Shown: piece after piece, positions 18,389-26,960 of the stretch | Position numbering within the stretch: position 1 is the stretch's first letter | Layout of the letters: every line of letters starts with the position of its first letter | NCBI GenBank assembly: GCA_002173095.1 | Contig: NHBK01000008.1 | Coordinates: forward strand, 310,001 to 374,000 | From: Hyphomonadaceae bacterium TMED5 | GTDB lineage: Bacteria; Pseudomonadota; Alphaproteobacteria; Caulobacterales; Hyphomonadaceae | Length of the DNA stretch: 64,000 nucleotides | Reading direction: 5' to 3' | Notes under the pieces: model-generated | What the model was told of the DNA's origin: nothing | The model's database searches: none | What the model saw: only the letters and a program-made list of their open reading frames with translations | Position numbers and translations under genes: made by a program

Positions 18389-18901
18389 TTAGAGGCGGTA
18401 ACGGATCTGGTCAGACCAGAAACGCTCAAGACGTGTTGCTGTGCGATTGAACGCATCAAGATCAGCTGGACGAACGCTTGCAGTTGGCTCAAGCGCATGG
18501 GCCTGACGCTCAAACAGAGCTGCAACTTGTTTACGGACATCCTGACCAGCAGGCGTAAGTTTCAGGCGGACCGTGCGACGGTCATCAGAGCTACGGGTCT
18601 GAACCAGATAGCCACCTTCCTGAAGTTTTTTCACATTGTACGACATAGACGTACCGGCAAAGGCGCCGCGTGCACGCAGTGCAGACGCAGGAGTTTCGCC
18701 ATCACCAATTTCATAAAGCAGAAGCGCCTGGACACCTGTCATAGAACGCTCACCTGAACGCTCAAGGTCATCCTTAACAACATCATGTAGACGACGATGG
18801 ACCTGCTCTAACAGAGACAGGCTTTTCAGGAAGGTTTCTCCTACCGTCGCACCCGCGAAATCATTCTGGCTTTTTGCCTCGATCATCATCACAACACCCA
18901 T
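18389..18901 (-). CDS. MarR family winged-helix regulator, LdtR-like
   Basis: Dimeric transcription regulator. The winged helix spans about residues 45-135: MTGVQALLLYEIGDGETPAS, the recognition helix SMSYNVKKLQEGGYL and the wing RSSDDRRTVRLKLT. The segment LKSLSLLEQVHRRLHDVVKDDLER and the SYNVKKL helix recall the LdtR group, which in Liberibacter and Sinorhizobium controls an L,D-transpeptidase and stress tolerance. The target here is unknown. Monocistronic, with its own terminator and a perfect TTAA-N7-TTAA site about 76-90 bases upstream of the start, suggesting cell-cycle control. Confidence 0.85.
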   Translation of the reverse strand: MGVVMMIEAKSQNDFAGATVGETFLKSLSLLEQVHRRLHDVVKDDLERSGERSMTGVQALLLYEIGDGETPASALRARGAFAGTSMSYNVKKLQEGGYLVQTRSSDDRRTVRLKLTPAGQDVRKQVAALFERQAHALEPTASVRPADLDAFNRTATRLERFWSDQIRYRL

Positions 18902-18976
18902 TCAATTTTTGTTTGGTTTTGATGGGTTTTACATGAGCTATGCTAAGAAATCGCTAATCACGAATCAGGTCTAAAG

Positions 18977-18991
18977 TTAACAGCTCATTAA
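18977..18991. promoter_or_regulatory. Perfect CtrA-type site TTAA-N7-TTAA
   Basis: TTAACAGCTCATTAA at 18977-18991 matches the Caulobacter CtrA consensus exactly, in the 144-base gap upstream of the LdtR-like gene (minus strand) and downstream of the acyl-CoA hydrolase gene. Its only sensible promoter target is the MarR-type gene. Confidence 0.55.
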
Positions 18992-19045
18992 ATTACTTGC
19001 TGTGGTGGTAAAAATACTCAAGAATCTGTACCAAAGCGAAACACT

Positions 19046-20113
19046 CTACTGCAGGCTCAGTTCGTTCTCAGAAATTGTCGAAAAAATTTCATTTAATTGA
19101 TTTTCTGAGACGCTCTCCAGATTCCGCGATGGCCATAAAGGTTTGTGGTCTTTGTCGATGATCACCGCACGCACACCCTCATGGAAATCCGGGTCACGCA
19201 CCTGACGCCATGCAATGCGGTATTCCATCTTCATATTCTCACCGAAATCGGTCATGGCCGCACCTTCTCGAAGCTGTCTATGCGCGATCTTCAAGGTCAG
19301 CGGAGACCGTTCAGACAGAATTTTGATCTGAGCCAACGCCCAGTCAGACCCGTCTGCCTCAAGTCGTTCCATAATCTCTTCAACGCTGTCACCTGCAAAA
19401 CAATGGTTCAGCGTCTTCAGATCATCGGCAAGGAAATGTCCCACCACAGGCTTTCGACGTGGCCCGATAATGCTTTCCAGCATTTGTGGGGCTTCAAATG
19501 TGAAGTCAGCCGATTCAATCTGCGCCACAAGATTTCGCACCAGCTCTACGGGCACATAGTCTGTCGCGACGCCGATCAGCTTAACATCACTCCCGCGGAC
19601 ACGTGCGCCGGTGAGCGCCAGCCACATGCCAATCTCTCCCTTCAGGCGCGGCAGGAACCAGCCCCCACCCACATCAGGGAACAGACCAATACCGCATTCC
19701 GGCATAGCAAAGAGCGTGTTCTCCGTCGCAATCCTATGGCTTCCGTGAACCGAGATGCCGACCCCGCCCCCCATGGTGACGCCATCCATTATAGAGACAT
19801 ACGGCTTAGGGAAGCGTTTGATCAGCGCATTCAGGCGATACTCTGCCGCCAGAAATTTCATCACATCCACGCCATCGCCCTGCCCGGAGGCAGCCATCAT
19901 GCGAATATCACCGCCCGCGCAAAAGCCGCGCGTATCGCGCGCATGATCAACCAATACAAGCCCGATACGATCGTCATTTTCCCAGGACTTCAGCGCCTCA
20001 TACATGGCGAGGCACATCTCTTCGGTCAGCGCATGCAACGCTTCTGGCCGATTTAGTGTTATGCGGCCCACACTTCCTGACGTGCGAATAATCACCGAAG
20101 ACGTTTCAGACAT
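19046..20113 (-). CDS. 3-hydroxyisobutyryl-CoA hydrolase (crotonase fold)
   Basis: Crotonase-superfamily enzyme; most likely hydrolyses 3-hydroxyisobutyryl-CoA in valine breakdown. The oxyanion-hole segments are GFCAGGDIRMM and MGGGVGISVHGSHRIA, and FAMPECGIGLFPDVGGGWFLPRL carries the glutamate and the PDVGG stretch that marks hydrolases of this type rather than enoyl-CoA hydratases. The length (about 355) also fits the hydrolase branch. Start: ATG 20113 has AGGG close upstream; ATG 20131 is the alternative. Single gene, with a 3-hydroxyacid dehydrogenase-like gene of possibly related pathway only 5 kb away, not adjacent. Confidence 0.85.
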   Translation of the reverse strand: MSETSSVIIRTSGSVGRITLNRPEALHALTEEMCLAMYEALKSWENDDRIGLVLVDHARDTRGFCAGGDIRMMAASGQGDGVDVMKFLAAEYRLNALIKRFPKPYVSIMDGVTMGGGVGISVHGSHRIATENTLFAMPECGIGLFPDVGGGWFLPRLKGEIGMWLALTGARVRGSDVKLIGVATDYVPVELVRNLVAQIESADFTFEAPQMLESIIGPRRKPVVGHFLADDLKTLNHCFAGDSVEEIMERLEADGSDWALAQIKILSERSPLTLKIAHRQLREGAAMTDFGENMKMEYRIAWRQVRDPDFHEGVRAVIIDKDHKPLWPSRNLESVSENQLNEIFSTISENELSLQ

Positions 20114-20245
20114 ATACCCTACCATTGTCACCCACCAGCCACGATCAACACCAATCGACGTGGCAGATTCATATCCGAATTGAATTTCAGGAGTGATTGA
20201 ACCAAGGTGACGCTAAGGTCAACGTGGGGACGACTGAGACGATCT

Positions 20246-20860
20246 ATGGATTTACTGGCCGACAAAATCCTCCTACGCCCTGCGCGCATTGAAGAAATTC
20301 CCGTGCTGCAGGATATTGATCTTGCCGCGTCAGCCCTTTTTGAACCAACCGGCCTCATTGATGAAGGCCCGGATGGCCCACAGCCCATACCGGAAAAAAA
20401 TCTCGCGGAAGGCATTAAGAGCCGCAATCTGACACTCGCAGAGTTCACGCCGGAGAACCGCCCCGTTGGGTTTGCGCTATGCAGACAGGTCCGTCCGGAT
20501 TTGTATCTCGATCAGATATCGGTCCACCCTGAATTTGGACGTCGCGGCCTTGGCGCAAGGCTTTTAAATGCCGTCATCAGCCATGGCGATGCGCTATCCC
20601 TGCGCGGCGTTGTCCTGTCCACATTTCGGGACCTTAAATGGAACGGCCCATTCTATGCCGCGCATGGGTTTGAAGAAATCCCGCGCGACCAGATGAAAAC
20701 ATGGATGTTTGACCTGGAAGCGCTACAGGCGGAAAGCATGGATGTGAGCCTGCGCTGTTTCATGCGTCGTCCGGGCAAGGCACACAAAAACTGGCTCCGT
20801 CTGCGCAAACGTGATCAGGGGCGCGACGAAAAACGCATTGCGACACACTCTGATTCATGA
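20246..20860 (+). CDS. GNAT family N-acetyltransferase
   Basis: Acetyl-CoA-dependent acyltransferase of unknown substrate. The acetyl-CoA-binding motif A is DQISVHPEFGRRGLGARLL (residues about 90-108), followed by LSTFRDLKWNGPFYAAHGFEEI, typical of GNAT motif B. The C-terminal 40 residues are basic (RRPGKAHKNWLRLRKRDQGR). An upstream in-frame GTG at 20207 would extend it by 13 residues without a better ribosome binding site. Its end overlaps the hemB start by four bases. Confidence 0.82.
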   Translation: MDLLADKILLRPARIEEIPVLQDIDLAASALFEPTGLIDEGPDGPQPIPEKNLAEGIKSRNLTLAEFTPENRPVGFALCRQVRPDLYLDQISVHPEFGRRGLGARLLNAVISHGDALSLRGVVLSTFRDLKWNGPFYAAHGFEEIPRDQMKTWMFDLEALQAESMDVSLRCFMRRPGKAHKNWLRLRKRDQGRDEKRIATHSDS

Positions 20861-21876
20861 AAACTGCGCGCATGACTCAGATCGTACCTTCAAAATTCCC
20901 GCTCACCCGTATGCGCCGCAACCGTCAGTCCGACTGGAGCCGCCGCCTCACCCGCGAGACGTCGCTGACCACGGATGATCTGGTCTGGGCGCTGATTGTA
21001 CATGATGGCGAAGATCCACGTATTCCGGTCAAATCCATGCCGGGCGTCGACCGCCTCAATATTGATGAAGCCGTGAAGGCAGCAAAGCGCGCTAAAGAGC
21101 TGGGCATTCCTGCCCTCGCGCTCTTCCCGCATATCGACCCGTCTAAAAAGGATGATGTCGGTAGCGAAGCGCTAAATCATACCGGTTTTGTGCCAAACGT
21201 CATTCGCGCCATCAAAGAGGCCGTACCAGAGATTGGCGTCATGTGTGATGTCGCGCTCGACCCATTCACCACGCATGGCCATGACGGCGTGATGAATGAA
21301 AAGAACCAGATTGACAATGACGCCACGCTGGAAAAGCTGGTTCAGCAAAGCCTCGTTCAGGCAGCTGCAGGCGTCGATGTCATCGCTCCGTCTGATATGA
21401 TGGATGGCCGTATCGGCGCCATTCGCGAAGCATTGGAAGCTGGCGGATACAAAGACACGATGATCATGTCGTACTCCGCAAAATATGCGAGCTGCTTCTA
21501 CGGCCCATATCGCGACGCGGTTGGCTCCGGCGCTGTGCTGACAGGCGACAAGAAAACCTATCAAATGGATTTCGGAAATACCGATGAGGCTCTGCGTGAA
21601 ACCGCGCTCGACCTCTCTGAAGGGGCGGACATGGTCATGGTAAAACCGGGCCTGCCCTATCTGGATATCCTCTATCGCGTGTCATCCACCTTCAATGTGC
21701 CGACACTCGTCTTCCAGATTTCCGGCGAGTATGGGCAAATCAAGCTCGCCTCCCGTGAAGGCTGGCTTGATGAAGACAAAGCCATTCTGGAAACGCTTTC
21801 CAGCTTTAAGCGCGCAGGTGCAGACGGCATTGTTACCTATTTCGCAGAGCGCGCAGCAGAGCTTCTGAACGGCTAA
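20857..21876 (+). CDS. hemB: Porphobilinogen synthase (delta-aminolevulinic acid dehydratase)
   Basis: Condenses two 5-aminolevulinate molecules to porphobilinogen in haem and cobalamin synthesis. Both Schiff-base lysines are placed in recognisable segments: MSYSAKYASCFYGPYRDA and MVMVKPGLPYLDI. The metal-site segment reads DVALDPFTTHGHDG, with Asp in place of the zinc-binding cysteines, so this is the magnesium-type enzyme common in alphaproteobacteria and Pseudomonas. The 339 residues include an N-terminal arm (TRMRRNRQSDWSRRL) used in octamer assembly. Overlaps the preceding acetyltransferase gene. Confidence 0.97.
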   Translation: MKTARMTQIVPSKFPLTRMRRNRQSDWSRRLTRETSLTTDDLVWALIVHDGEDPRIPVKSMPGVDRLNIDEAVKAAKRAKELGIPALALFPHIDPSKKDDVGSEALNHTGFVPNVIRAIKEAVPEIGVMCDVALDPFTTHGHDGVMNEKNQIDNDATLEKLVQQSLVQAAAGVDVIAPSDMMDGRIGAIREALEAGGYKDTMIMSYSAKYASCFYGPYRDAVGSGAVLTGDKKTYQMDFGNTDEALRETALDLSEGADMVMVKPGLPYLDILYRVSSTFNVPTLVFQISGEYGQIKLASREGWLDEDKAILETLSSFKRAGADGIVTYFAERAAELLNG

Positions 21877-21879
21877 GGC

Positions 21880-22545
21880 ATGACAGATTTAACGGATTTC
21901 CCACCTCGCCCTCTTCCGGGCGAGGCTATTCTGTCGGGTCGGCTTGTGCGCCTCGAACCATGGAATAAAGATGTTCACGGCGAAGGCATGGCTGCCATTC
22001 TGGCTGGCCCGGACCATGCCCATACCTGGACATTCATGCCTTTCGACTTTCCCGACGTTGCTGACTTTCCGGAAACCTTCACAGCGCGCAGTGCGAAACA
22101 GGGCTGGGCGAGCTATGCTATTCTGGACGCCGCCACGGGCCACCCGCTTGGCATGGCCAGCTATATGCGCCAACGCCCTGAACATGGCAGCCTGGAAGTC
22201 GGATGCGTCGCTTTCAGCGCACAGCTAAAACGTACCGCACATGCAACAGAAGCCATGTATCTGATGGCGGCACATATTTTCGAAGATCTGAAATACCGAC
22301 GCTATGAATGGAAGTGCCATAATGAAAATGGCGCCTCCAAAAAAGCTGCAGAACGGCTGGGCTTTCAGTTCGAAGGCGTCTTTCGCAATGACATGGTCAT
22401 GAAGGGCAAAAACCGCGACACTGCATGGTTTGCCATCACAGATGATGACTGGCCCGCTCTCAAGGCCTCGTTTCAAAGCTGGCTGGCGCCCGAAAACTTC
22501 GATGAAAACGGTCAGCAATTGCGCCGGATATCAGACTTTCGCTGA
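21880..22545 (+). CDS. GNAT acetyltransferase, RimJ/RimL type
   Basis: Likely protein- or small-molecule N-acetyltransferase of the Acetyltransf_3 group. SGRLVRLEPW at the N-terminus, GMASYMRQRPEHGSLEVG, and the C-terminal NENGASKKAAERLGFQFEGVFR (shown in part) are the RimL-type hallmarks. The 221 residues fit yeast YgfF/YIR042-like homologues. Begins four bases after hemB and ends 18 bases before the convergent acuI gene; the small gap holds no clear terminator. Confidence 0.83.
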   Translation: MTDLTDFPPRPLPGEAILSGRLVRLEPWNKDVHGEGMAAILAGPDHAHTWTFMPFDFPDVADFPETFTARSAKQGWASYAILDAATGHPLGMASYMRQRPEHGSLEVGCVAFSAQLKRTAHATEAMYLMAAHIFEDLKYRRYEWKCHNENGASKKAAERLGFQFEGVFRNDMVMKGKNRDTAWFAITDDDWPALKASFQSWLAPENFDENGQQLRRISDFR

Positions 22546-22563
22546 GACCCGGCGCATCGCAAT

Positions 22564-23547
22564 TTAGCCCGCAACCTTCACAAGTGTGCGGCCACGCACC
22601 TTACCTTCCAGAATGGCTTTCGCCGTTTCGGGCACGTCGGCGAGTGCAATTTCGCTTATCGTCGCTTCCAGCTTTGCTGGGTCCAGATCAGACGCCAGAC
22701 GGTTCCACGCCTCAATGCGAACGTCACGTGGAGCGTTGACGGAATCAATGCCCGAAAGCGTCACATTGCGCAGAATGAACGGCGCGACGGAGGCTGGCAG
22801 ATCAAGCCCCTGCGCCAGTCCACAGGCCGCAACAACGCCGCGATATTTGGTCTGCGCCAGAACGTTAGCGAGCGTGTGACTGCCGACAGAATCCACGGCA
22901 CCAACCCATTTTTCAGATCCGATTGGCTTGCCCGGTTCAGAGAGCGTGTTGCGATCGATAATCTCAGATGCGCCCAGTGACTTCAGATACGCCTCTTCTT
23001 CCGCACGACCGGTGGAGGCAATAACCCGATAACCGAGGCCAGACAGAATAGAAATCGCAATAGAGCCAACGCCGCCATTCGCGCCGGTTACCAGAATGTC
23101 GCCGGACGCAGGTGTCAGCCCGCCATGTTCCAGCGCCAATACGCACAGCATGGCCGTATAGCCAGCCGTACCAATCGCCATGGTGTCACGCGCTGAAAAT
23201 GTCTCTGGGATTTTGATCAGCCATTCCGCCGGAATACGAGCCTTGGTCGCATAGCCACCATTATGGGTCTGGCTGAGGCCATAGCCATTCACCAGCACTT
23301 TGTCGCCCGGCTCAAAATTGATGCTGTCAGAGCTTTCGACCGTTCCGGCAAGGTCAATGCCGCCAATCATAGGCGTAGATGCCATGATGCGTTTGCCAGC
23401 CAGCGCCAGCCCGTCTTTATAGTTCACTGTGGACCATTCCACAGAGACGGTAACATCGCCCTCACCCAGATCGGCCTCAGCGACCTCGTTCATCTCAGTG
23501 ACATATCCAGCGTCTGTTTTGTCTGTCACCAGCGCATGAATGCTCAT
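22564..23547 (-). CDS. acuI: Acrylyl-CoA reductase AcuI / YhdH-type quinone oxidoreductase
   Basis: Zinc-independent medium-chain dehydrogenase that reduces acryloyl-CoA with NADPH; it protects against toxic acryloyl-CoA, for example from DMSP or beta-alanine breakdown. Characteristic segments are VEWSTVNYKDGLALAGK, GGIDLAGTVESS, VNGYGLSQTHNGGYATKAR (shown in part) and the nucleotide-binding VTGANGGVGSIAI. The 327-residue length is exact for YhdH/AcuI. Single gene followed upstream by the DUF1801 gene on the same strand, 40 bases apart. Confidence 0.9.
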   Translation of the reverse strand: MSIHALVTDKTDAGYVTEMNEVAEADLGEGDVTVSVEWSTVNYKDGLALAGKRIMASTPMIGGIDLAGTVESSDSINFEPGDKVLVNGYGLSQTHNGGYATKARIPAEWLIKIPETFSARDTMAIGTAGYTAMLCVLALEHGGLTPASGDILVTGANGGVGSIAISILSGLGYRVIASTGRAEEEAYLKSLGASEIIDRNTLSEPGKPIGSEKWVGAVDSVGSHTLANVLAQTKYRGVVAACGLAQGLDLPASVAPFILRNVTLSGIDSVNAPRDVRIEAWNRLASDLDPAKLEATISEIALADVPETAKAILEGKVRGRTLVKVAG

Positions 23548-23587
23548 CGCGTTTCCTCTCTTGCTTTGTTGTATTCCGTCTGGAGCC

Positions 23588-24022
23588 TTAAGCCTTCCAA
23601 TCCGGATATTTGTCTTTCATCTCTGCAAACCCGTCAGAAATAATCTCTTCCAGCACGTCCATATTTATGTCTGCGAGCTTGTTTATGTAGAGACAGGATT
23701 TGCCCATTTTATGCTTGCCGAGCCGCGCCAGCATCTCTGACCGGTCTGTGTATCCGGGCATAATATAGACGACCTGATTCGCCTTGCGCGGCGAAAACCC
23801 GGTCATCATGAAATCACCTTTCCGGCCCGTCTCATATTCATAATGGTACTCACCATAGCCAATCAGGCTGGGGCCCCACATACGCGGACTAAGACCGGTG
23901 ATCTTGCCAAACAGGTCCAATAAGCGTTCTGCATCGGCTTTTCGAACAGGATGCTCCACCTCTGCGACGAAATCAGCCGGAGATATCTCCGTTGGTTTGG
24001 TCTTATTGTCAGAGCCGCTCAT
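23588..24022 (-). CDS. DUF1801 (YdhG-like) domain protein
   Basis: Small cytoplasmic protein of unknown biochemical role. The DUF1801 pattern is clear: ADAERLLDLFGKITGLSPRMWGPSLIGYGEY (in part), FMMTGFSPRKANQVVYIMPGY, and LGKHKMGKSCLYINKL. Start at 24022 is supported by GGGAGAGA just upstream; the frame to 24079 has no such site. It sits between acuI and the HxlR-type gene on the same strand. Confidence 0.8.
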   Translation of the reverse strand: MSGSDNKTKPTEISPADFVAEVEHPVRKADAERLLDLFGKITGLSPRMWGPSLIGYGEYHYEYETGRKGDFMMTGFSPRKANQVVYIMPGYTDRSEMLARLGKHKMGKSCLYINKLADINMDVLEEIISDGFAEMKDKYPDWKA

Positions 24023-24108
24023 TCTCTCTCCCGGACGCGTATCAGCTCCCAGAGTGGAAGCGCGAAGAACCGGCGTCAATCAGCAAAACGGACAATAGAC
24101 CGCCCCGA

Positions 24109-24540
24109 TTACTCGATAAGGCCGTCGAACTTTTCGCGCGCCTGACGAATGTCATCATGATGGTCTTCAGCCCAGCTGGTGAGCTGTGCGATCGGCGCCA
24201 GCACAGACTCCCCTAACAGCGTCAGCGCATATTCAACCGATGGCGGCTTCGTCGGATAAACGGTTCTGGAAATCAGGCCGTCCCGTTCAAGCTGGCGCAA
24301 GGTCTGGGTAAGCATACGCTTGGATATGTCTCCCACCATGCGCTGGAGCTGAGAAAACCGCTTCGGCCCGGAATCCAGAGAGATCAGGATAAGCAGTGTC
24401 CATTTCTGTCCCACCCGATCAAGCACATCACGTACCGGACAAACACCCGGATCGGTTGGCGCGCCTTCGGGAAAGTCAAAACCCCAGACAGCGCCCGACA
24501 GGCTGCGAACGGGGTTACCTTCATGTTCCCTGGTGATCAT
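24109..24540 (-). CDS. HxlR family transcriptional regulator
   Basis: Winged-helix repressor. After a short arm, [22 protein letters not shown] starts the HxlR domain, with the conserved Cys34 that in YodB/HypR senses electrophiles or quinones; [22 protein letters not shown] is the recognition region. The start at 24540 has the ideal AAGGAGG six bases upstream. It is divergent from a QorB-type NmrA reductase 85 bases away, the classic arrangement in which the regulator represses the quinone reductase, and the gap has repeated CGAGACCT elements. Confidence 0.9.
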   Translation of the reverse strand: MITREHEGNPVRSLSGAVWGFDFPEGAPTDPGVCPVRDVLDRVGQKWTLLILISLDSGPKRFSQLQRMVGDISKRMLTQTLRQLERDGLISRTVYPTKPPSVEYALTLLGESVLAPIAQLTSWAEDHHDDIRQAREKFDGLIE

Positions 24541-24570
24541 TTTGTGCCTCCTTTTCGGGTCTTCCGACAT

Positions 24571-24606
24571 GGTCTATATCCGAGACCTAGTTATATCACG
24601 AGACCT
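24571..24606. promoter_or_regulatory. Candidate HxlR operator region
   Basis: GGTCT-N7-AGACC (24571-24587) is an inverted repeat, and CGAGACCT occurs twice as a direct repeat at 24581-24588 and 24599-24606, inside the 84-base divergent promoter region. Overlap with both promoters fits a shared operator. Confidence 0.5.
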
Positions 24607-24624
24607 TCTGGGAAAGGAAGTCCA

Positions 24625-25497
24625 ATGTCTGACAACATAAAATACATGGTCACCGGCGCATCCGGCCAATTAGGCGCACTTGTCATCGACAGTCTGCTGG
24701 AAACGCTGCCTGCATCCGAAATCGGTGCGCTTGTCCGCCGTGAAGAGGCGGCAGCACCGCTGCGCGCTAAAGGCATCACCGTACGCCTTGCCAGTTATGA
24801 TGATGAAGCAGCGCTGAGCGAAGCCTTTAAAGGCGTCGACCGTCTGCTGCTCATCTCATCCAGCGAAGTTGGAAAACGCGCGGCTCAGCATGCAAATGTC
24901 ATCTCTGCGGCAAAGTCTGCCGGTGTCGGCTTTATAGCCTACACCTCTCTTCTGCGCGCGGACACCTCTCCGCTGACCTTTCTTGCCGAAGAACACGTCG
25001 CAACCGAGAAAACCCTCAAAGCATCCGGGCTGCATTACGCCATTCTGCGCAATGGCTGGTACACAGAAAACTATGTCATGGGCGCTGCCACGGCGATCGA
25101 ACATGGCGCGCTTTTGGGCGCGGCTGGCGATGGCCGTATTTCAAGTGCGACACGTGAGGATTATGCGCGCGCTGCCGCTACAATTCTTTCCGGCGATCTT
25201 CCAGAAGATAACGCCGTCTACGAACTCGCCGGTGATGACGCCTATACGCTTGCAGAATTTGCATCCGCCATCTCTGAATTCAGCGGCAAGCCCGTCACCT
25301 ACTCACCGCTTTCACAGGACGACTATAAAGCGACACTCGAACAGGTTGGCTTGCCTGCACCCATTGCAGACATGCTTTCAAACAGCGATGCAGGAGCCGC
25401 CAAAGGTGGTCTGTTCAGCGAAGACAATACCCTGTCCCAGCTGATTGGCCGCCCAACGACGCCATGGAAAGAGACGCTGAACGCAGCCCTCGCTTAA
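24625..25497 (+). CDS. NmrA-like NAD(P)H:quinone oxidoreductase (QorB/YtfG type)
   Basis: Atypical short-chain dehydrogenase expected to reduce quinones or other electrophiles with NADPH. The dinucleotide-binding motif VTGASGQLGALV opens the protein; AYTSLLRADTSPL and HYAILRNGWYTENY are typical of the QorB subgroup. 290 residues. The ATG at 24625 has AAAGGAAG four bases upstream; longer in-frame starts would run into the regulator's gene. Divergent from the HxlR gene. Confidence 0.87.
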   Translation: MSDNIKYMVTGASGQLGALVIDSLLETLPASEIGALVRREEAAAPLRAKGITVRLASYDDEAALSEAFKGVDRLLLISSSEVGKRAAQHANVISAAKSAGVGFIAYTSLLRADTSPLTFLAEEHVATEKTLKASGLHYAILRNGWYTENYVMGAATAIEHGALLGAAGDGRISSATREDYARAAATILSGDLPEDNAVYELAGDDAYTLAEFASAISEFSGKPVTYSPLSQDDYKATLEQVGLPAPIADMLSNSDAGAAKGGLFSEDNTLSQLIGRPTTPWKETLNAALA

Positions 25498-25509
25498 GGC
25501 TTACACGCT

Positions 25510-26376
25510 TTATTTTTTAAGGAGTGTAATCAGGCTGGAGGTATCCCAACGATTGCCTCCGGCCGCCTGCACATCGGCGTAGAACTGATCGACCAATGCC
25601 GCGACGGGCAGAGTTGAACCGTTCGCGCGCGCTTCATCCAACGCGATACGCAAATCCTTGCGCATCCAGTCAATCGCGAAGCCATAATCGAATTTGCCCT
25701 CAACCATGGTCTGCCAACGGTTTTCCATCTGCCAGCTTTGCGCGGCACCTTTGGAAATCGCTTCAATCACCTTAGCCGGGTCCAGCCCCGCATTCTGGGC
25801 AAAGGCCAGCCCCTCAGACAAACCCTGCACAATGCCAGCAATACAAATCTGATTGACCATTTTGGCTTGCTGGCCCGCACCCGGACCGCCAATATGCGTG
25901 ATCTGTTTGGCGAAGGCCTGCATGATCGGCTCTGCTTTGGCAAAAGCCGCATCTTCGCCGCCACACATAATGGTCAGCTGACCATTTTCGGCTCCGGCCT
26001 GCCCGCCTGATACCGGCGCATCAACGAACATGGCGCCCTGCGAGGCGAGATCGGCCTGCAAACTCCGCGCAAGTTCTGCACTCGCTGTTGTGTGATCGAT
26101 ATAAACCTGCCCGGCCGTCACCGAAGACATTATGGCTTCATAAACAACCTTCACATCGGGATCGTCTCCCAGACAGGAAAGGACACAGTCGGCACCCGCT
26201 ACTGCTTCAGCAGCACTTTGAGCCATTGAGGCTTTTCCATCGCTATAGCTACTGAGCCATGTTTCAGATTTAGCGGCTGTCCGGTTCCAGACCGTCACCT
26301 CATGGCCCGCTTTCACCAGAAAGCCAGCCATTGGCGCGCCCATGACGCCGAGCCCCAGAAATGTGCATTTTGCCAT
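25510..26376 (-). CDS. NAD(P)-dependent beta-hydroxyacid dehydrogenase (3-hydroxyisobutyrate dehydrogenase / GlxR type)
   Basis: Oxidises a 3-hydroxy acid or reduces a semialdehyde. The Rossmann motif GLGVMGAPMAGFLVKAGH, VDAPVSGGQAGAENGQL and the catalytic-lysine segment GAGQQAKMVNQ (about residues 161-171) are all present; length 288 is standard. Substrate is undetermined: 3-hydroxyisobutyrate, tartronate semialdehyde and succinate semialdehyde are all possible. Just downstream on the same strand as the flavin reductase gene (2-base gap), so probably cotranscribed. Confidence 0.85.
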   Translation of the reverse strand: MAKCTFLGLGVMGAPMAGFLVKAGHEVTVWNRTAAKSETWLSSYSDGKASMAQSAAEAVAGADCVLSCLGDDPDVKVVYEAIMSSVTAGQVYIDHTTASAELARSLQADLASQGAMFVDAPVSGGQAGAENGQLTIMCGGEDAAFAKAEPIMQAFAKQITHIGGPGAGQQAKMVNQICIAGIVQGLSEGLAFAQNAGLDPAKVIEAISKGAAQSWQMENRWQTMVEGKFDYGFAIDWMRKDLRIALDEARANGSTLPVAALVDQFYADVQAAGGNRWDTSSLITLLKK

Positions 26377-26378
26377 GA

Positions 26379-26888
26379 TCAGTTACCTTCAAGACCGTGG
26401 GTGACATACTTGCCGCGGAAAAAGCCCAGCGCATCGCCGTCTTCACACTGAAAATCCAGAACAAAGCCAAAGATCACAACGTGATCGCCCGCTTTCTGGC
26501 GCCAGCTTGTCCGGCAGTAAAACCGCGTCAGCGCACCCGCATAAGCCGGCACACCCTCAACCCCGCGCACAAGCTGCTCATCGCTGAGTTCAGCTTCTTC
26601 ATTCTTCGCGAAGTATCGAGAGATATCCTCTTCACCGGCTTTCAGAATATTCACTGAAAACAGACTGGTTTCGGTGAACATGTGAAATCTGTCCGACTGC
26701 ACATCGATCGACCAGAGCACGATTGGCGGCGCGAGCGAGACACTGGCAAAACTGTTTACCGTTATCGCACGCGCCCGGCCTTCAGAATCATCGGCGGCGA
26801 CGAGACACACGCCAGTCCCGAAGCTTCCCAGCGCATTGCGATACGCCCGTGAATCGAAACCAGATAGATGTGATTTATCAACGCTCAT
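26379..26888 (-). CDS. Flavin reductase family protein
   Basis: FMN-binding split-barrel protein that reduces free flavin for a two-component monooxygenase, or a related enzyme. RAYRNALGSFGTGVCLVA, ARAITVNSFASVSLAPPIVLWSI (in part) and the C-terminal HVVIFGFVLDF are the usual landmarks. 169 residues, no membrane segment. No oxygenase gene is nearby, so the partner is unknown. First gene of a two-gene unit with the dehydrogenase, divergent from motB. Confidence 0.85.
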   Translation of the reverse strand: MSVDKSHLSGFDSRAYRNALGSFGTGVCLVAADDSEGRARAITVNSFASVSLAPPIVLWSIDVQSDRFHMFTETSLFSVNILKAGEEDISRYFAKNEEAELSDEQLVRGVEGVPAYAGALTRFYCRTSWRQKAGDHVVIFGFVLDFQCEDGDALGFFRGKYVTHGLEGN

Positions 26889-26960
26889 GCACTCGGCCTT
26901 AACTATAGGGTGTTAGACACTGTTCTCTACAGGATCTCCAGAAAAGAGACATGTCACACC

